In this document: one piece after another, positions 17,619 through 24,721 of the stretch
How positions within the stretch are numbered: position 1 is the first letter of the stretch
Layout of the letters: every line of letters starts with the position of its first letter
From: Cupriavidus oxalaticus
Lineage (GTDB): Bacteria; Pseudomonadota; Gammaproteobacteria; Burkholderiales; Burkholderiaceae
NCBI RefSeq assembly: GCF_004768545.1
Contig: NZ_CP038635.1
Span: 2,790,001 to 2,854,000, forward strand
Direction: 5' to 3'
DNA length: 64,000 nucleotides
The notes under the pieces: model-generated
Told to the model about the DNA's origin: nothing
The model's database searches: none
The model's input: the letters and a program-made list of their open reading frames with translations, nothing else
Translations under genes and position numbers: made by a program

Positions 17619-19844
17619 TCAGCGCAGCGTGGTGCCGCTCACAGTGCCGCTCATGGTCCCGCTCATGGTCCCGCTCTCGTGCTCCATCATGTCGATCACG
17701 CGGCAATCCGGGCACATCTTCAGCCGCTCGGCGGCGGCGCCGGAAAATGCCGGGTGGCCGGCCAGCCGGACCAGCATCGATTCCACCATCTGCGCCGTGC
17801 CGAACGGCTTGGCGCAGCGCACGCAATGGAACGGCTGGGACTCGTTGAGCGTGACCGGGCGGCGCGCGGCTTCGCCGGCCAGCAGGCGCGGCACCAGCGT
17901 AATCGCATCTTCCGGGCAGGTCTTTTCGCACAGGCCGCACTGCACGCAATTGCGTTCGATCAGGCTCAGCACGGGGCGCTCGGGGTTGTCGCGCAGGGCC
18001 TGCGACGGGCAGGCGCCGACGCACGCCATGCACAAGGTGCACTTGCCGGTATCGACAGCAATCGCGCCAATCGGCGCGGCCGCCGGCAGCGGCACGATGT
18101 CGGCGGGCACCGGCGCGTGGCGCACCAGGTGGTCGAACACGAAGTCCAGCATCTCGCGCTTGGCCGCAACGGCGCCGAACGGCGCCGGCGGCAGCGCATT
18201 GCGGCCCGGACGCAACGCGGACAGGCCGGCATCCAGCGTGGGCGTATCTGCCGCCTCGACCAGCGACAGCACGTCGGCGTCATAACCCAGTCCCGCCAGC
18301 AATGCGCGGGCGACTTCCATCTGCTCGCGCAGCGCGGTGCGGTACTGCGGCGCCTCATCGCCGGTGAGCAGCACCGCCACGCGGCTGGCACCCCAGCACA
18401 GCGCAGCCAGCCACAGCTCCAGCCCGGCCGCGGCCGGGTGGAACAGCGACAGCGGCATCACATTGGCGGGCACGCCGGCGGCACGGCCCGCGCGCGCGGC
18501 GCGGCCCAGCGCCAGCAAGGCGGGCGTGCCATATTCCTCGCCGTGCAGCAGCACGACCGGGTCGCGCGCGCCGGCCTGCCGGTAGGCGGCCAGCAGCGTA
18601 CGCAGGCGAGTGCCGGTCGTCTCCGGGCCGGGATAGCCGTAGCTGATGGCACCGCTGGGGCACACCGTGGTGCACGCCCCGCAGCCCATGCACAGGTTGG
18701 GCGTGACCTCGATGCGGCCCTTGCCGTCATGCCAGCGCGACTGGATCGCCCGGGTCGAGCAAATGTCGATACAAGCCGTGCAGCCGGTGGTCTGGTTGCG
18801 GCCATGCGCGCACAGGCTGTCCTTGTAGCGGAAGAATTTCGGCTTCTCGAACTCGCCTACCAGGCCCGCCAGCGTCAGCGCCAGCGCCTGCTGCCGCGCC
18901 GGGTCGGCGCCGGCATGCAGGTAGCCTTGCGGCGGCTGGTGCATGGTGAAGGCGGGTTGGTCGCACAGGTCGAAGACCAGGTCGAAGCGGCCTTCCATGG
19001 TGCCTTGCGGCCGGTCGAAGTCGATGGCCGCGGCAGCGCCGCAGGCGCGCACGCAGTCGCGGTGCGAGCGGCAGCGCGACAGGTCGATCTGATAGCTGAA
19101 ATCGATCGCGTCTTCCGGGCAGGCATCGATGCAGGCATTGCAGCGGGTGCACAGGTCCAGGTCGATCGGGTTGCTGCGTCCCGCGCCGGTTTCCCAGCTG
19201 GCCTCGAAGGCGCCGAGCCAGCCGGCAAGCGCGGACAGCCGTCCACTATGGACCGGGTAGGTACGCCTGAAAGGCTGGGCGGCGGCGCCCTCGCCCGGGG
19301 CGCTGCCGGTCAGCAGCACCGTGACCTCGAACTGCATGGCCGCGAGCCGTTCCGCCCAGGGCAGCGCGCGCTGCGCCGGGCCCAGCACCAGCACCGAGCC
19401 GTCGGAGCGGTAGTCGACCACGGGCACCGGCTCCGGCTCGGGCAACGCGGCCACCGCCAGCAGCGCGCCGATCTTGGCATTGGCGGTCCGGGGATCGCGC
19501 CGCGCGCCCTGCGACCAGCCGCCGGTCTCGCGGATATTGACGAAGCGGACCGGGGCGGTCACCACCGGGCGGCCATCCTGGCCCTGGGCGGTCTGCGCGG
19601 CAACTTCGGTAAACAGCGCGCGCTCCTGCGTGCAGGCCACGATGACATCGTCGGTGCCGTCCAGTGCGGCGGTGAAGGCGCCGATTTCGCGCCGGCACAG
19701 CAGGTGGTGGACCTTGAGCGGACCTTGTTGCTTGTCTTGTTGCTTGTCTTGTTGCTGGCCTTGCTGCGGGCCCTGGCTGGCTTCCGACAGCGCCGCCCCG
19801 TCAAGCGGCATGGTGTCGTTGCAATTGCAGATCAGCGTCGGCAT
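17619..19844 (-). CDS. Large polyferredoxin (multi-[4Fe-4S] protein) of the formate dehydrogenase operon
   Basis: A 741-residue soluble protein with many ferredoxin-type Cys groups: an N-terminal CNCN, then CTRCNACIDACPEDAID near residue 235, CRSHRDCVRAC, GCTACIDICSTRAI near 355, CMGCGACTTVCPSGAI near 390, CTLCMACVGACPSQAL near 600 and CVQCGLCEKTCPEDAI near 635. The C-terminal CVRCAKPFG and CPDCRV pairs look like a separate metal site. It has no signal peptide, so it should be cytoplasmic. It probably relays electrons or serves cofactor assembly, and relatives are found beside formate dehydrogenase genes. Both ends carry 12-base DNA repeats that give a QQ/DK-rich segment near residue 30 and an SGT repeat tail. 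Confidence 0.88.
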   Translation of the reverse strand: MPTLICNCNDTMPLDGAALSEASQGPQQGQQQDKQQDKQQGPLKVHHLLCRREIGAFTAALDGTDDVIVACTQERALFTEVAAQTAQGQDGRPVVTAPVRFVNIRETGGWSQGARRDPRTANAKIGALLAVAALPEPEPVPVVDYRSDGSVLVLGPAQRALPWAERLAAMQFEVTVLLTGSAPGEGAAAQPFRRTYPVHSGRLSALAGWLGAFEASWETGAGRSNPIDLDLCTRCNACIDACPEDAIDFSYQIDLSRCRSHRDCVRACGAAAAIDFDRPQGTMEGRFDLVFDLCDQPAFTMHQPPQGYLHAGADPARQQALALTLAGLVGEFEKPKFFRYKDSLCAHGRNQTTGCTACIDICSTRAIQSRWHDGKGRIEVTPNLCMGCGACTTVCPSGAISYGYPGPETTGTRLRTLLAAYRQAGARDPVVLLHGEEYGTPALLALGRAARAGRAAGVPANVMPLSLFHPAAAGLELWLAALCWGASRVAVLLTGDEAPQYRTALREQMEVARALLAGLGYDADVLSLVEAADTPTLDAGLSALRPGRNALPPAPFGAVAAKREMLDFVFDHLVRHAPVPADIVPLPAAAPIGAIAVDTGKCTLCMACVGACPSQALRDNPERPVLSLIERNCVQCGLCEKTCPEDAITLVPRLLAGEAARRPVTLNESQPFHCVRCAKPFGTAQMVESMLVRLAGHPAFSGAAAERLKMCPDCRVIDMMEHESGTMSGTMSGTVSGTTLR
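17631..17678. repeat. Four imperfect 12-bp tandem copies at the polyferredoxin 3' end
   Basis: Four units of the type GGTSCCGCTCAT, at 17631, 17643, 17655 and 17667, encode four SGT-containing tetrapeptides at the protein's extreme C-terminus. Confidence 0.8.
19724..19759. repeat. 12-bp tandem repeat near the polyferredoxin 5' end
   Basis: Two perfect copies of CTTGTTGCTTGT (19724-19735 and 19736-19747) and a third partial copy (19748-19759) encode the QDKQ-type repeats near residue 30. Confidence 0.8.
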
Positions 19845-19943
19845 GGCGAATGCGTGCTGACCGGACCGGACGTCCTTCTTGCGAGGGTCTGCGGCCCGGC
19901 GGATTGTGGGGAAGCCTATTGTAGGCTGCGCTGCCCGGTGGGG

Positions 19944-20579
19944 CTACGCGCACTTATCCGGATCTTGCGGAACTTGCGGGCCTTGCGGGGCCTGTTTTGC
20001 GCTTTGACTGGCCACCGGCGGCGGCGTTTCGGAGGATGCGGGTATGTCCGTAGCGCCAGCCGGGTCGCTGGCCACTGCGGGCGCCGCCGGCGGTACATCG
20101 TCCGGTTGTGCGGCGACTTGTGCGTCCGGCTGTGCGGCGGCTGCGGCCGCCTGGGCCGCAGCGCGCTCCTCGTCGGTCGGCTCGAACAGCCCCAGCGACT
20201 CGGCCTGGCGCAGCTGGCGCAGGATCCCCGGCGGGATCGGGTCGGGCTTGCCGTAGTCGTCGATGTAGGTGTCGAGGCCGTCCATCACATTGAAATGCGG
20301 ATCGGCAAACAGCGTCTTGAGCGCGGCGCGCTTGACCGATTCATCGACGCCGCGCGCGACGAAGCGGGCGATATTGTCGCCGGGACGCAGCGCCGCCACG
20401 TCGGCCAGGGTCGGCAGCGGGACTTCCGGGCCGGCCTCCGGCACCGCGGTCGCAGCCTGCGGTGGCACGGGCAACGGTGATGCCTCGGCAGGCGGCAGCG
20501 GCTCCGCCGGCACGGCCACGCCCTCCCGCACCGCGGCCTTGCGGCGCGACCAGCGTGACAGGAAGGACGAATCGCTCAT
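19944..20579 (-). CDS. DUF3306 protein
   Basis: A 211-residue protein beginning MSDSSFLSRWSRRKAAV, which with the core segment LFADPHFNVMDGLDTYIDDYGKPDPIPPGILRQL (residues about 90-125, given here as the defining region) matches the DUF3306 family as I remember it. A Pro/Ala-rich linker precedes the core, and the C-terminal third is low-complexity Ala/Pro/Gln. No signal peptide or membrane helix is visible. DUF3306 genes commonly lie beside DUF3305 and formate dehydrogenase genes, as here, but no activity is known. It follows DUF3305 by 22 bases. Confidence 0.85.
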   Translation of the reverse strand: MSDSSFLSRWSRRKAAVREGVAVPAEPLPPAEASPLPVPPQAATAVPEAGPEVPLPTLADVAALRPGDNIARFVARGVDESVKRAALKTLFADPHFNVMDGLDTYIDDYGKPDPIPPGILRQLRQAESLGLFEPTDEERAAAQAAAAAAQPDAQVAAQPDDVPPAAPAVASDPAGATDIPASSETPPPVASQSAKQAPQGPQVPQDPDKCA

Positions 20580-20601
20580 CGGCGTATGCGAAACAGCAAG
20601 G

Positions 20602-21150
20602 TCAGTAGCGCGCGCGGTCCTGCGGCGCCTTGAAGGATTCGGGCCGGCGCCGCTGCTTCGGCTCGGGCCGGTAATGCTCGTTGACGTAGGCCTGCAGCCA
20701 GTCGCGCTGCTCCGGTGCCAGCGGCACGTTCTCGACGATCTCGCCGGCGTCGAGCCAGCGGCCGGCTTCGTTGTACGACAGCGTGACCGTCATCGGCACG
20801 GGGTGGGCGTCTTCACCGGTGCCGCCGCCGTCCTCGTCCTCGGGCATGCGCCACAGCACGAACCAGCATGGCGTGGTCGAGGTCAGGTTCAGGTAATAGC
20901 CCTCGCCCTGGTCGCGGAACAGCTCGACCTCGAAGCCGGGATACAGCCAGCGCGCGCCGTGTTCGTCGTGTTCCAGGCAGACCGCGTGCGTGCCGAACTC
21001 GCCCAGGTCCGGCAGCACCGCGTCGAGCTGCCATTTCCATGGCTGCCAGCGGTTGGCCAGCGCCACCTTGCGCATCACCACCGCCATGGTGACGACGGGA
21101 CGGGCGCCGGGTGGCGGCGACTGTGGCAAGGGCGTGGTTTCGGCTTCCAT
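20602..21150 (-). CDS. DUF3305 protein
   Basis: A 182-residue cytoplasmic protein of the DUF3305 family. The core shows MAVVMRKVALANRWQPWKWQ near residue 22, then the segment with CLEHDEHGARWLYPGFEVEL near 58-78, and YYLNLTSTTPCWFVLWRMPE near 85-104. The tail after about 165 is basic. No cofactor motif is evident apart from a few Cys and His. The start ATG 21150 (MEAETTPLPQ) gives normal length. It lies 26 bases after mrp and 22 before DUF3306, so the three genes form one run. Function is unknown, with a link to formate dehydrogenase by conserved neighbourhood. Confidence 0.85.
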   Translation of the reverse strand: MEAETTPLPQSPPPGARPVVTMAVVMRKVALANRWQPWKWQLDAVLPDLGEFGTHAVCLEHDEHGARWLYPGFEVELFRDQGEGYYLNLTSTTPCWFVLWRMPEDEDGGGTGEDAHPVPMTVTLSYNEAGRWLDAGEIVENVPLAPEQRDWLQAYVNEHYRPEPKQRRRPESFKAPQDRARY

Positions 21151-21176
21151 GGCTGCTGGCGCGGCAAGCCGCGCGC

Positions 21177-22265
21177 TCAGGTGTTCTGCACGACGATGCT
21201 CGGGAACTTGCTGGTCATGTCGCGCGCCTTGTCGGCGACCTTGATCGCCACCTTGCGCGCGATGCCGCGGTACAGCTCGGCCACGGGGCTGTCCGGTTCG
21301 GCCACCACGGTGGGACGGCCCGAATCGGCCTGCTCGCGGATCTGCAGGTTCAGCGGCAGGCTGCCCAGCAGCTCCACGCCATAGTCGGCGCACATCTTCT
21401 CGCCGCCGCCCTGGCCGAAGATATGCTCGACGTGGCCGCAGTTCGGGCAGCAGTACACCGCCATGTTCTCGACGATGCCGAGGATGGGGATGCCCACCTT
21501 CTCGAACATCTTCAGGCCCTTCTTGGCGTCGAGCAGCGCGATGTCCTGCGGCGTGGTGACGATCACCGCGCCGGTGACCGGCACCTTCTGCGACAGCGTC
21601 AGCTGGATATCGCCGGTGCCCGGCGGCATGTCGACGATCAGGTAGTCGAGGTCGTGCCAGTTGGTCTGGCGCAGCAACTGCTCCAGCGCCGAGGTGACCA
21701 TCGGCCCGCGCCACACCATCGGGTTGTCCTGCTCGATCAGGAAGCCGATCGAGTTGGCCTGCACGCCGTGGCCCTCCAGCGGCTCCATGGTCTGGCCGTC
21801 GGTGGATTCGGGACGGCCGTCGATGCCGAGCATCATCGGCAGGCTGGGGCCGTAGATATCGGCATCGAGCATGCCCACGCGCGCGCCCTCGGCGGCCAGC
21901 GCCAGCGCCAGGTTGACCGCGGTGGTGGACTTGCCCACCCCGCCCTTGCCCGAGGCGACGGCAATCACGTTCTTCACGCCCGGCAGCAGCTTGACGCCAC
22001 GCTGCACCGCGTGAGCGACGATCTTCATGGTCACGGCCACGCTGACGTTGGTGACGCCCGGCACTTGCCGCACCGCAGCAACCACCAGCTTGCGGATCGG
22101 GTCCAGCTGGCTCTTGGCGGGATAGCCGAGTTCAACTTCCAGCGAAACCTCGCCGCCGTCGACCCGGATGTTCCGGGCCGAGCGCGTGGAAACCAGGTCC
22201 TTGCCCGTGTTGGGGTCGATGACGGTGCGCAGGGCTTCGGTGACCTGCTCAGTGCTGACGCTCAA
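21177..22265 (-). CDS. mrp: Mrp/ApbC-family P-loop ATPase, Fe-S cluster carrier
   Basis: A 362-residue cytoplasmic ATPase that binds and transfers [4Fe-4S] clusters. It has an N-terminal MIP18-like domain (1-90), a deviant Walker A motif GKGGVGKST near residue 108, LDADIYGPSLPMML, VDMPPGTGDIQLTL, and the C-terminal Cys pair YCCPNCG used for cluster binding. I place the start at TTG 22265, which gives LSVSTEQVTEAL with GGAG six bases upstream; no ATG is near, and the open frame further upstream enters the insertion element. It heads the formate dehydrogenase gene run, which suggests it supplies clusters to those Fe-S proteins. Confidence 0.93.
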   Translation of the reverse strand: MSVSTEQVTEALRTVIDPNTGKDLVSTRSARNIRVDGGEVSLEVELGYPAKSQLDPIRKLVVAAVRQVPGVTNVSVAVTMKIVAHAVQRGVKLLPGVKNVIAVASGKGGVGKSTTAVNLALALAAEGARVGMLDADIYGPSLPMMLGIDGRPESTDGQTMEPLEGHGVQANSIGFLIEQDNPMVWRGPMVTSALEQLLRQTNWHDLDYLIVDMPPGTGDIQLTLSQKVPVTGAVIVTTPQDIALLDAKKGLKMFEKVGIPILGIVENMAVYCCPNCGHVEHIFGQGGGEKMCADYGVELLGSLPLNLQIREQADSGRPTVVAEPDSPVAELYRGIARKVAIKVADKARDMTSKFPSIVVQNT

Positions 22266-23430
22266 GACAAACTCCGCTTGGTTTTTCTGACTGTGTGGGA
22301 TGGCCCGTACGGCCGGCGCCACCGGCTGGACTGGCACCTAATGTATCAAAGTTTGACGTCTTCCCCTGCCTAAGGAAGGGGATTCCCACAGCTGGCGATG
22401 CACGTCCGCATCGGAGAATGTTCAGCGCAGCATTAGTATCACGGTCATGCACGGCACCGCAGCTACTACAGGTCCACTCTCTTATTCGCAGTCCTGCGAT
22501 ACCTTTCGGCCGCGTCGTGCTGTCTTTCGAACCGCACGCCGAACAGGACTGGGTAGAACCGCTTTCGTTCACTTCCTCAAAGGTGGCCCCGTGCGCAATC
22601 GCTTTGTAGCGGAGCTTGGCCCGGAAGGACGACCAGGATGCGTCATAGACGCTTTTCGCCATCTTGGTCCTGGCGAGTTTCACAGCCGACACGTTGCCAA
22701 CTGCGATGTAATCGAAGCGGCGGACGAGGTCGAGCGCAAGCTTGTGCTGGAAGTCGGCGCGGGAATTCGCCACCTTGGCATGCAGCTTGGCGATATGCCG
22801 CTTGTGCTTTCGCGCACGCTGCGCCTTGGCCAGTCGTTCGGCGGCATGCCGGCCAAACCGGTCATTGAAAAACTTCTCGCCGGTCGAGAGCGTCGCGAAG
22901 TCCTTCAAGCCAAGGTCGATGCCGACGCCAGCTTGAATCGGGCGTGCCGGCACATCAGGAATCTCGATCACAATGTTGAGAAACCAGTTCCCGCGCGAAT
23001 CCTGCGCAAAGTTTGTGCCGTCCTTGATCTTGCCTTCAGGCAACGGGCGGCTGTTGAACACGCGGAAGCTATTGCCGGCAAAGCGAAACGCCTCGCCTTC
23101 TCGTTTCAGATCGCGGCCCTTCAGGGGCACCCAGCCCAGGCACTTCCTGCCGCGGTATCGCAGATAAGTACGGCGATGCTGGCTGCGCGATTTAGCGTAC
23201 TGCTCGCACGTCGCATTGACGGTGCCGGAATGGATACAGAGTTCCTTGCTGCTGCCAGTGGTCAGCACATTCAGATCGAACCCGCTCGGCCACTTCTTAC
23301 CCCATTTGAGCGCGTGCTTCTGCGTGTCATTGCAGAAGTTCCAGACGAAGTTCACCGCTCGGCTCTGCCTGTTGAGCAGGCCGTTGAGCGACTTGACCCG
23401 GTAGCGGTAGACGAGAATCATGCCGCTCAT
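22249..23430 (-). CDS. tnpB: TnpB-type RNA-guided nuclease homologue (IS200/IS605 OrfB)
   Basis: A 393-residue TnpB/OrfB protein without a tnpA partner. The N-terminal helix-turn-helix region (YRYRVKSLNGLLNRQSRAVN) is followed by RuvC-I with D172 (GIDLGLKDFATLS). The RuvC-II segment reads YIAVGNVSAVKL, with Asn246 where the catalytic Glu normally sits. A zinc finger has C296, C299, C321 and C324, and RuvC-III reads HDRDTNAALNIL (D331). The usual stop after this motif is missing: the frame runs through the element's right-end hairpin and 17 bases into mrp. ATG 23430 and ATG 23421 are both possible starts. It is probably one clade of RuvC-II-variant TnpBs. Confidence 0.9.
   Translation of the reverse strand: MSGMILVYRYRVKSLNGLLNRQSRAVNFVWNFCNDTQKHALKWGKKWPSGFDLNVLTTGSSKELCIHSGTVNATCEQYAKSRSQHRRTYLRYRGRKCLGWVPLKGRDLKREGEAFRFAGNSFRVFNSRPLPEGKIKDGTNFAQDSRGNWFLNIVIEIPDVPARPIQAGVGIDLGLKDFATLSTGEKFFNDRFGRHAAERLAKAQRARKHKRHIAKLHAKVANSRADFQHKLALDLVRRFDYIAVGNVSAVKLARTKMAKSVYDASWSSFRAKLRYKAIAHGATFEEVNESGSTQSCSACGSKDSTTRPKGIAGLRIREWTCSSCGAVHDRDTNAALNILRCGRASPAVGIPFLRQGKTSNFDTLGASPAGGAGRTGHPTQSEKPSGVCLERQH
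22351..22390 (-). ncRNA. Candidate omega-RNA 3' end at the tnpB right end
   Basis: TnpB guide RNAs (omega-RNA) derive from the 3' part of tnpB and end at the element's right end, just after the conserved stem. The stem TCCCCT/AGGGGA (22377-22382 with 22362-22367) is present within the coding frame. The guide portion would then come from the flank below 22351, upstream of mrp. This is family knowledge applied to position; the RNA's 5' limit is unknown. Confidence 0.4.
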
Positions 23431-23460
23431 TCTAACGTTGGAATGCCACCTGGCGACGCC

Positions 23461-23504
23461 GCTCCTTTCACTTCCCGCCATGAAAGGCTGGGAGTGAAAG
23501 GAGC
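23461..23504. repeat. Perfect 12-bp inverted repeat upstream of tnpB
   Basis: GCTCCTTTCACT (23461-23472) and AGTGAAAGGAGC (23493-23504) are exact complements with a 20-base loop. A second copy of TGAAAG (23481-23486) can compete for the left arm, so two hairpins are possible. It lies 31 bases upstream of the tnpB start and may be the element's left-end structure. The rest of the gap to 23783 holds a weak TTGCAC (23598-23603) promoter candidate for the next gene and nothing else recognised. Confidence 0.65.
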
Positions 23505-23783
23505 GAATCTGAGGCAATGGTCAATGGGAGTCCGAGAAGAGCGGCCAACTCCCCTGTGCCAGGTGTGGGATTACAGACATTTACAAATCTCACAACCTTG
23601 CACTTGTGCGCGCGCCGCCATATCCATATTGTAGTGCGGTTGGGCGGACAGGCACCCGGGCATTGGCCATCGCGCCGGCCGCGCCGCCGCCAACGCGCAC
23701 AAAGGGTTATCTGCGGTATCGCCTTGCGGTTACCATCCGCATGCGGTACCAGGAACATTACGGGAATATCAGAAGGAGAAAGC

Positions 23784-24422
23784 ATGAAGATCAAGCTCGT
23801 CACTGTCTCGCTCGCCGCTGCCACCCTGCTGGCCGCGGGTTGCGCCACCGAACAGCAGACCCATACGGCCGTCGGTACCGGCGTAGGCGCCGCGGTGGGC
23901 GCGGGGCTTGGCAACCTGATCGGCGGCAATACCACCGGCACGCTGGTCGGCGCGGCCGTGGGCGGAGCCGTCGGCGGTGCGACCGGCTACAACTGGAATG
24001 CCATCCGCGGCAAGCTGAACAAGGACACTGCCGGCACCGGCACCCAGATCACCGAGCAGCCGGACGGCTCGCTGAAGGTGAACATCCCCAGCCAGGTGAC
24101 CTTCGATACCGACAGCGCCAGCATCAAGCCGTCGTTCCGCTCCGTGCTCGACCAGGTCGCCCAGACGCTGGGCCAGCACCAGGATGTCAGTGCCAATGTC
24201 GTGGGCCATACCGACAGCACCGGCAATCCCAGCTACAACATGCAGCTGTCGCAGCGCCGGGCCCAGAGCGTGGCGAGCTACCTGGGTGACCGCGGCGTCG
24301 CACGGAACCGCCTGACGGCCGAGGGCCGGGGCCAGGCCCAGCCCGTTGCGGACAATGCCACCGAGGCTGGCCGGCAACAAAATCGCCGTGTCGAAATTTT
24401 TTTGAAACCAATTCAAGGGTGA
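23784..24422 (+). CDS. OmpA-family lipoprotein with glycine-zipper domain
   Basis: A 212-residue outer-membrane lipoprotein. The signal peptide ends at lipobox LLAAGC (Cys20). A glycine-zipper segment follows (VGTGVGAAVGAGLGNLIGG, then GTLVGAAVGGAVGG, about residues 33-70), and then an OmpA C-terminal peptidoglycan-binding domain with VTFDTDSASIKP, NVVGHTDSTGNPSYNMQLSQ and RRAQSVASYL (about 110-205). It probably anchors the outer membrane to the wall. The start ATG 23784 has the strong site AGAAGGAG; the 89-codon open frame upstream is non-coding. A terminator follows at 24529. Confidence 0.94.
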   Translation: MKIKLVTVSLAAATLLAAGCATEQQTHTAVGTGVGAAVGAGLGNLIGGNTTGTLVGAAVGGAVGGATGYNWNAIRGKLNKDTAGTGTQITEQPDGSLKVNIPSQVTFDTDSASIKPSFRSVLDQVAQTLGQHQDVSANVVGHTDSTGNPSYNMQLSQRRAQSVASYLGDRGVARNRLTAEGRGQAQPVADNATEAGRQQNRRVEIFLKPIQG

Positions 24423-24528
24423 CCCAGTCATAGAAACAGGTACCGCTTGCCACCGTTGCTGGCTCGCGATGGGTGGCTGACCTCCCGGGCGGTACCTGAT
24501 TTCTCCTCCTTTTCCGTTGTGGAAAGCT

Positions 24529-24557
24529 GCGCCGGCACTGACCGGCGCTTTTTTTTG
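24529..24557 (+). terminator. Rho-independent terminator after the OmpA-like gene
   Basis: Stem GCGCCGG (24529-24535) with CCGGCGC (24542-24548), six-base loop, then eight T residues. The remainder of the gap before metG carries a TAAAAT -10 candidate near 24636-24641. Confidence 0.9.
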
Positions 24558-24721
24558 GCCGTTTGCAGGGAATGGCCTGTGCCATTTCAGCGGATTCCGC
24601 CATGCGGAACCGGCGCATCCGCGGCACTACGTTGCTAAAATAGCCCCTCCCCGGCACGCGCCCGCCTCGCGCGCAGCGCCGTCGCCACTGATATTCCCCG
24701 CCCCTGACCGGCTCTTCGTCT

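Larger units (their letters stand above)
22350..23530 (-). mobile_element. tnpB-only IS200/IS605-type element
   Basis: The unit contains tnpB alone. Its right end, read on the minus strand, contains the classic TnpB-element stem CCCCTTCCTTAGGCAGGGG (22363-22381) followed by GAAGACGTCAA, ending near 22351. The left border cannot be fixed. A hairpin at 23461-23504 may mark it, so 23530 is a rough limit. No target-site duplication is expected for this family and none was sought. The element lies between mrp, about 85 bases away, and the OmpA-like gene. Confidence 0.65.

Noticed and set aside
17457..20480. 1007-codon plus-strand frame opposite the polyferredoxin and DUF3306 genes
   Set aside because: It spans several real minus-strand genes and has no ribosome-binding site or family features.
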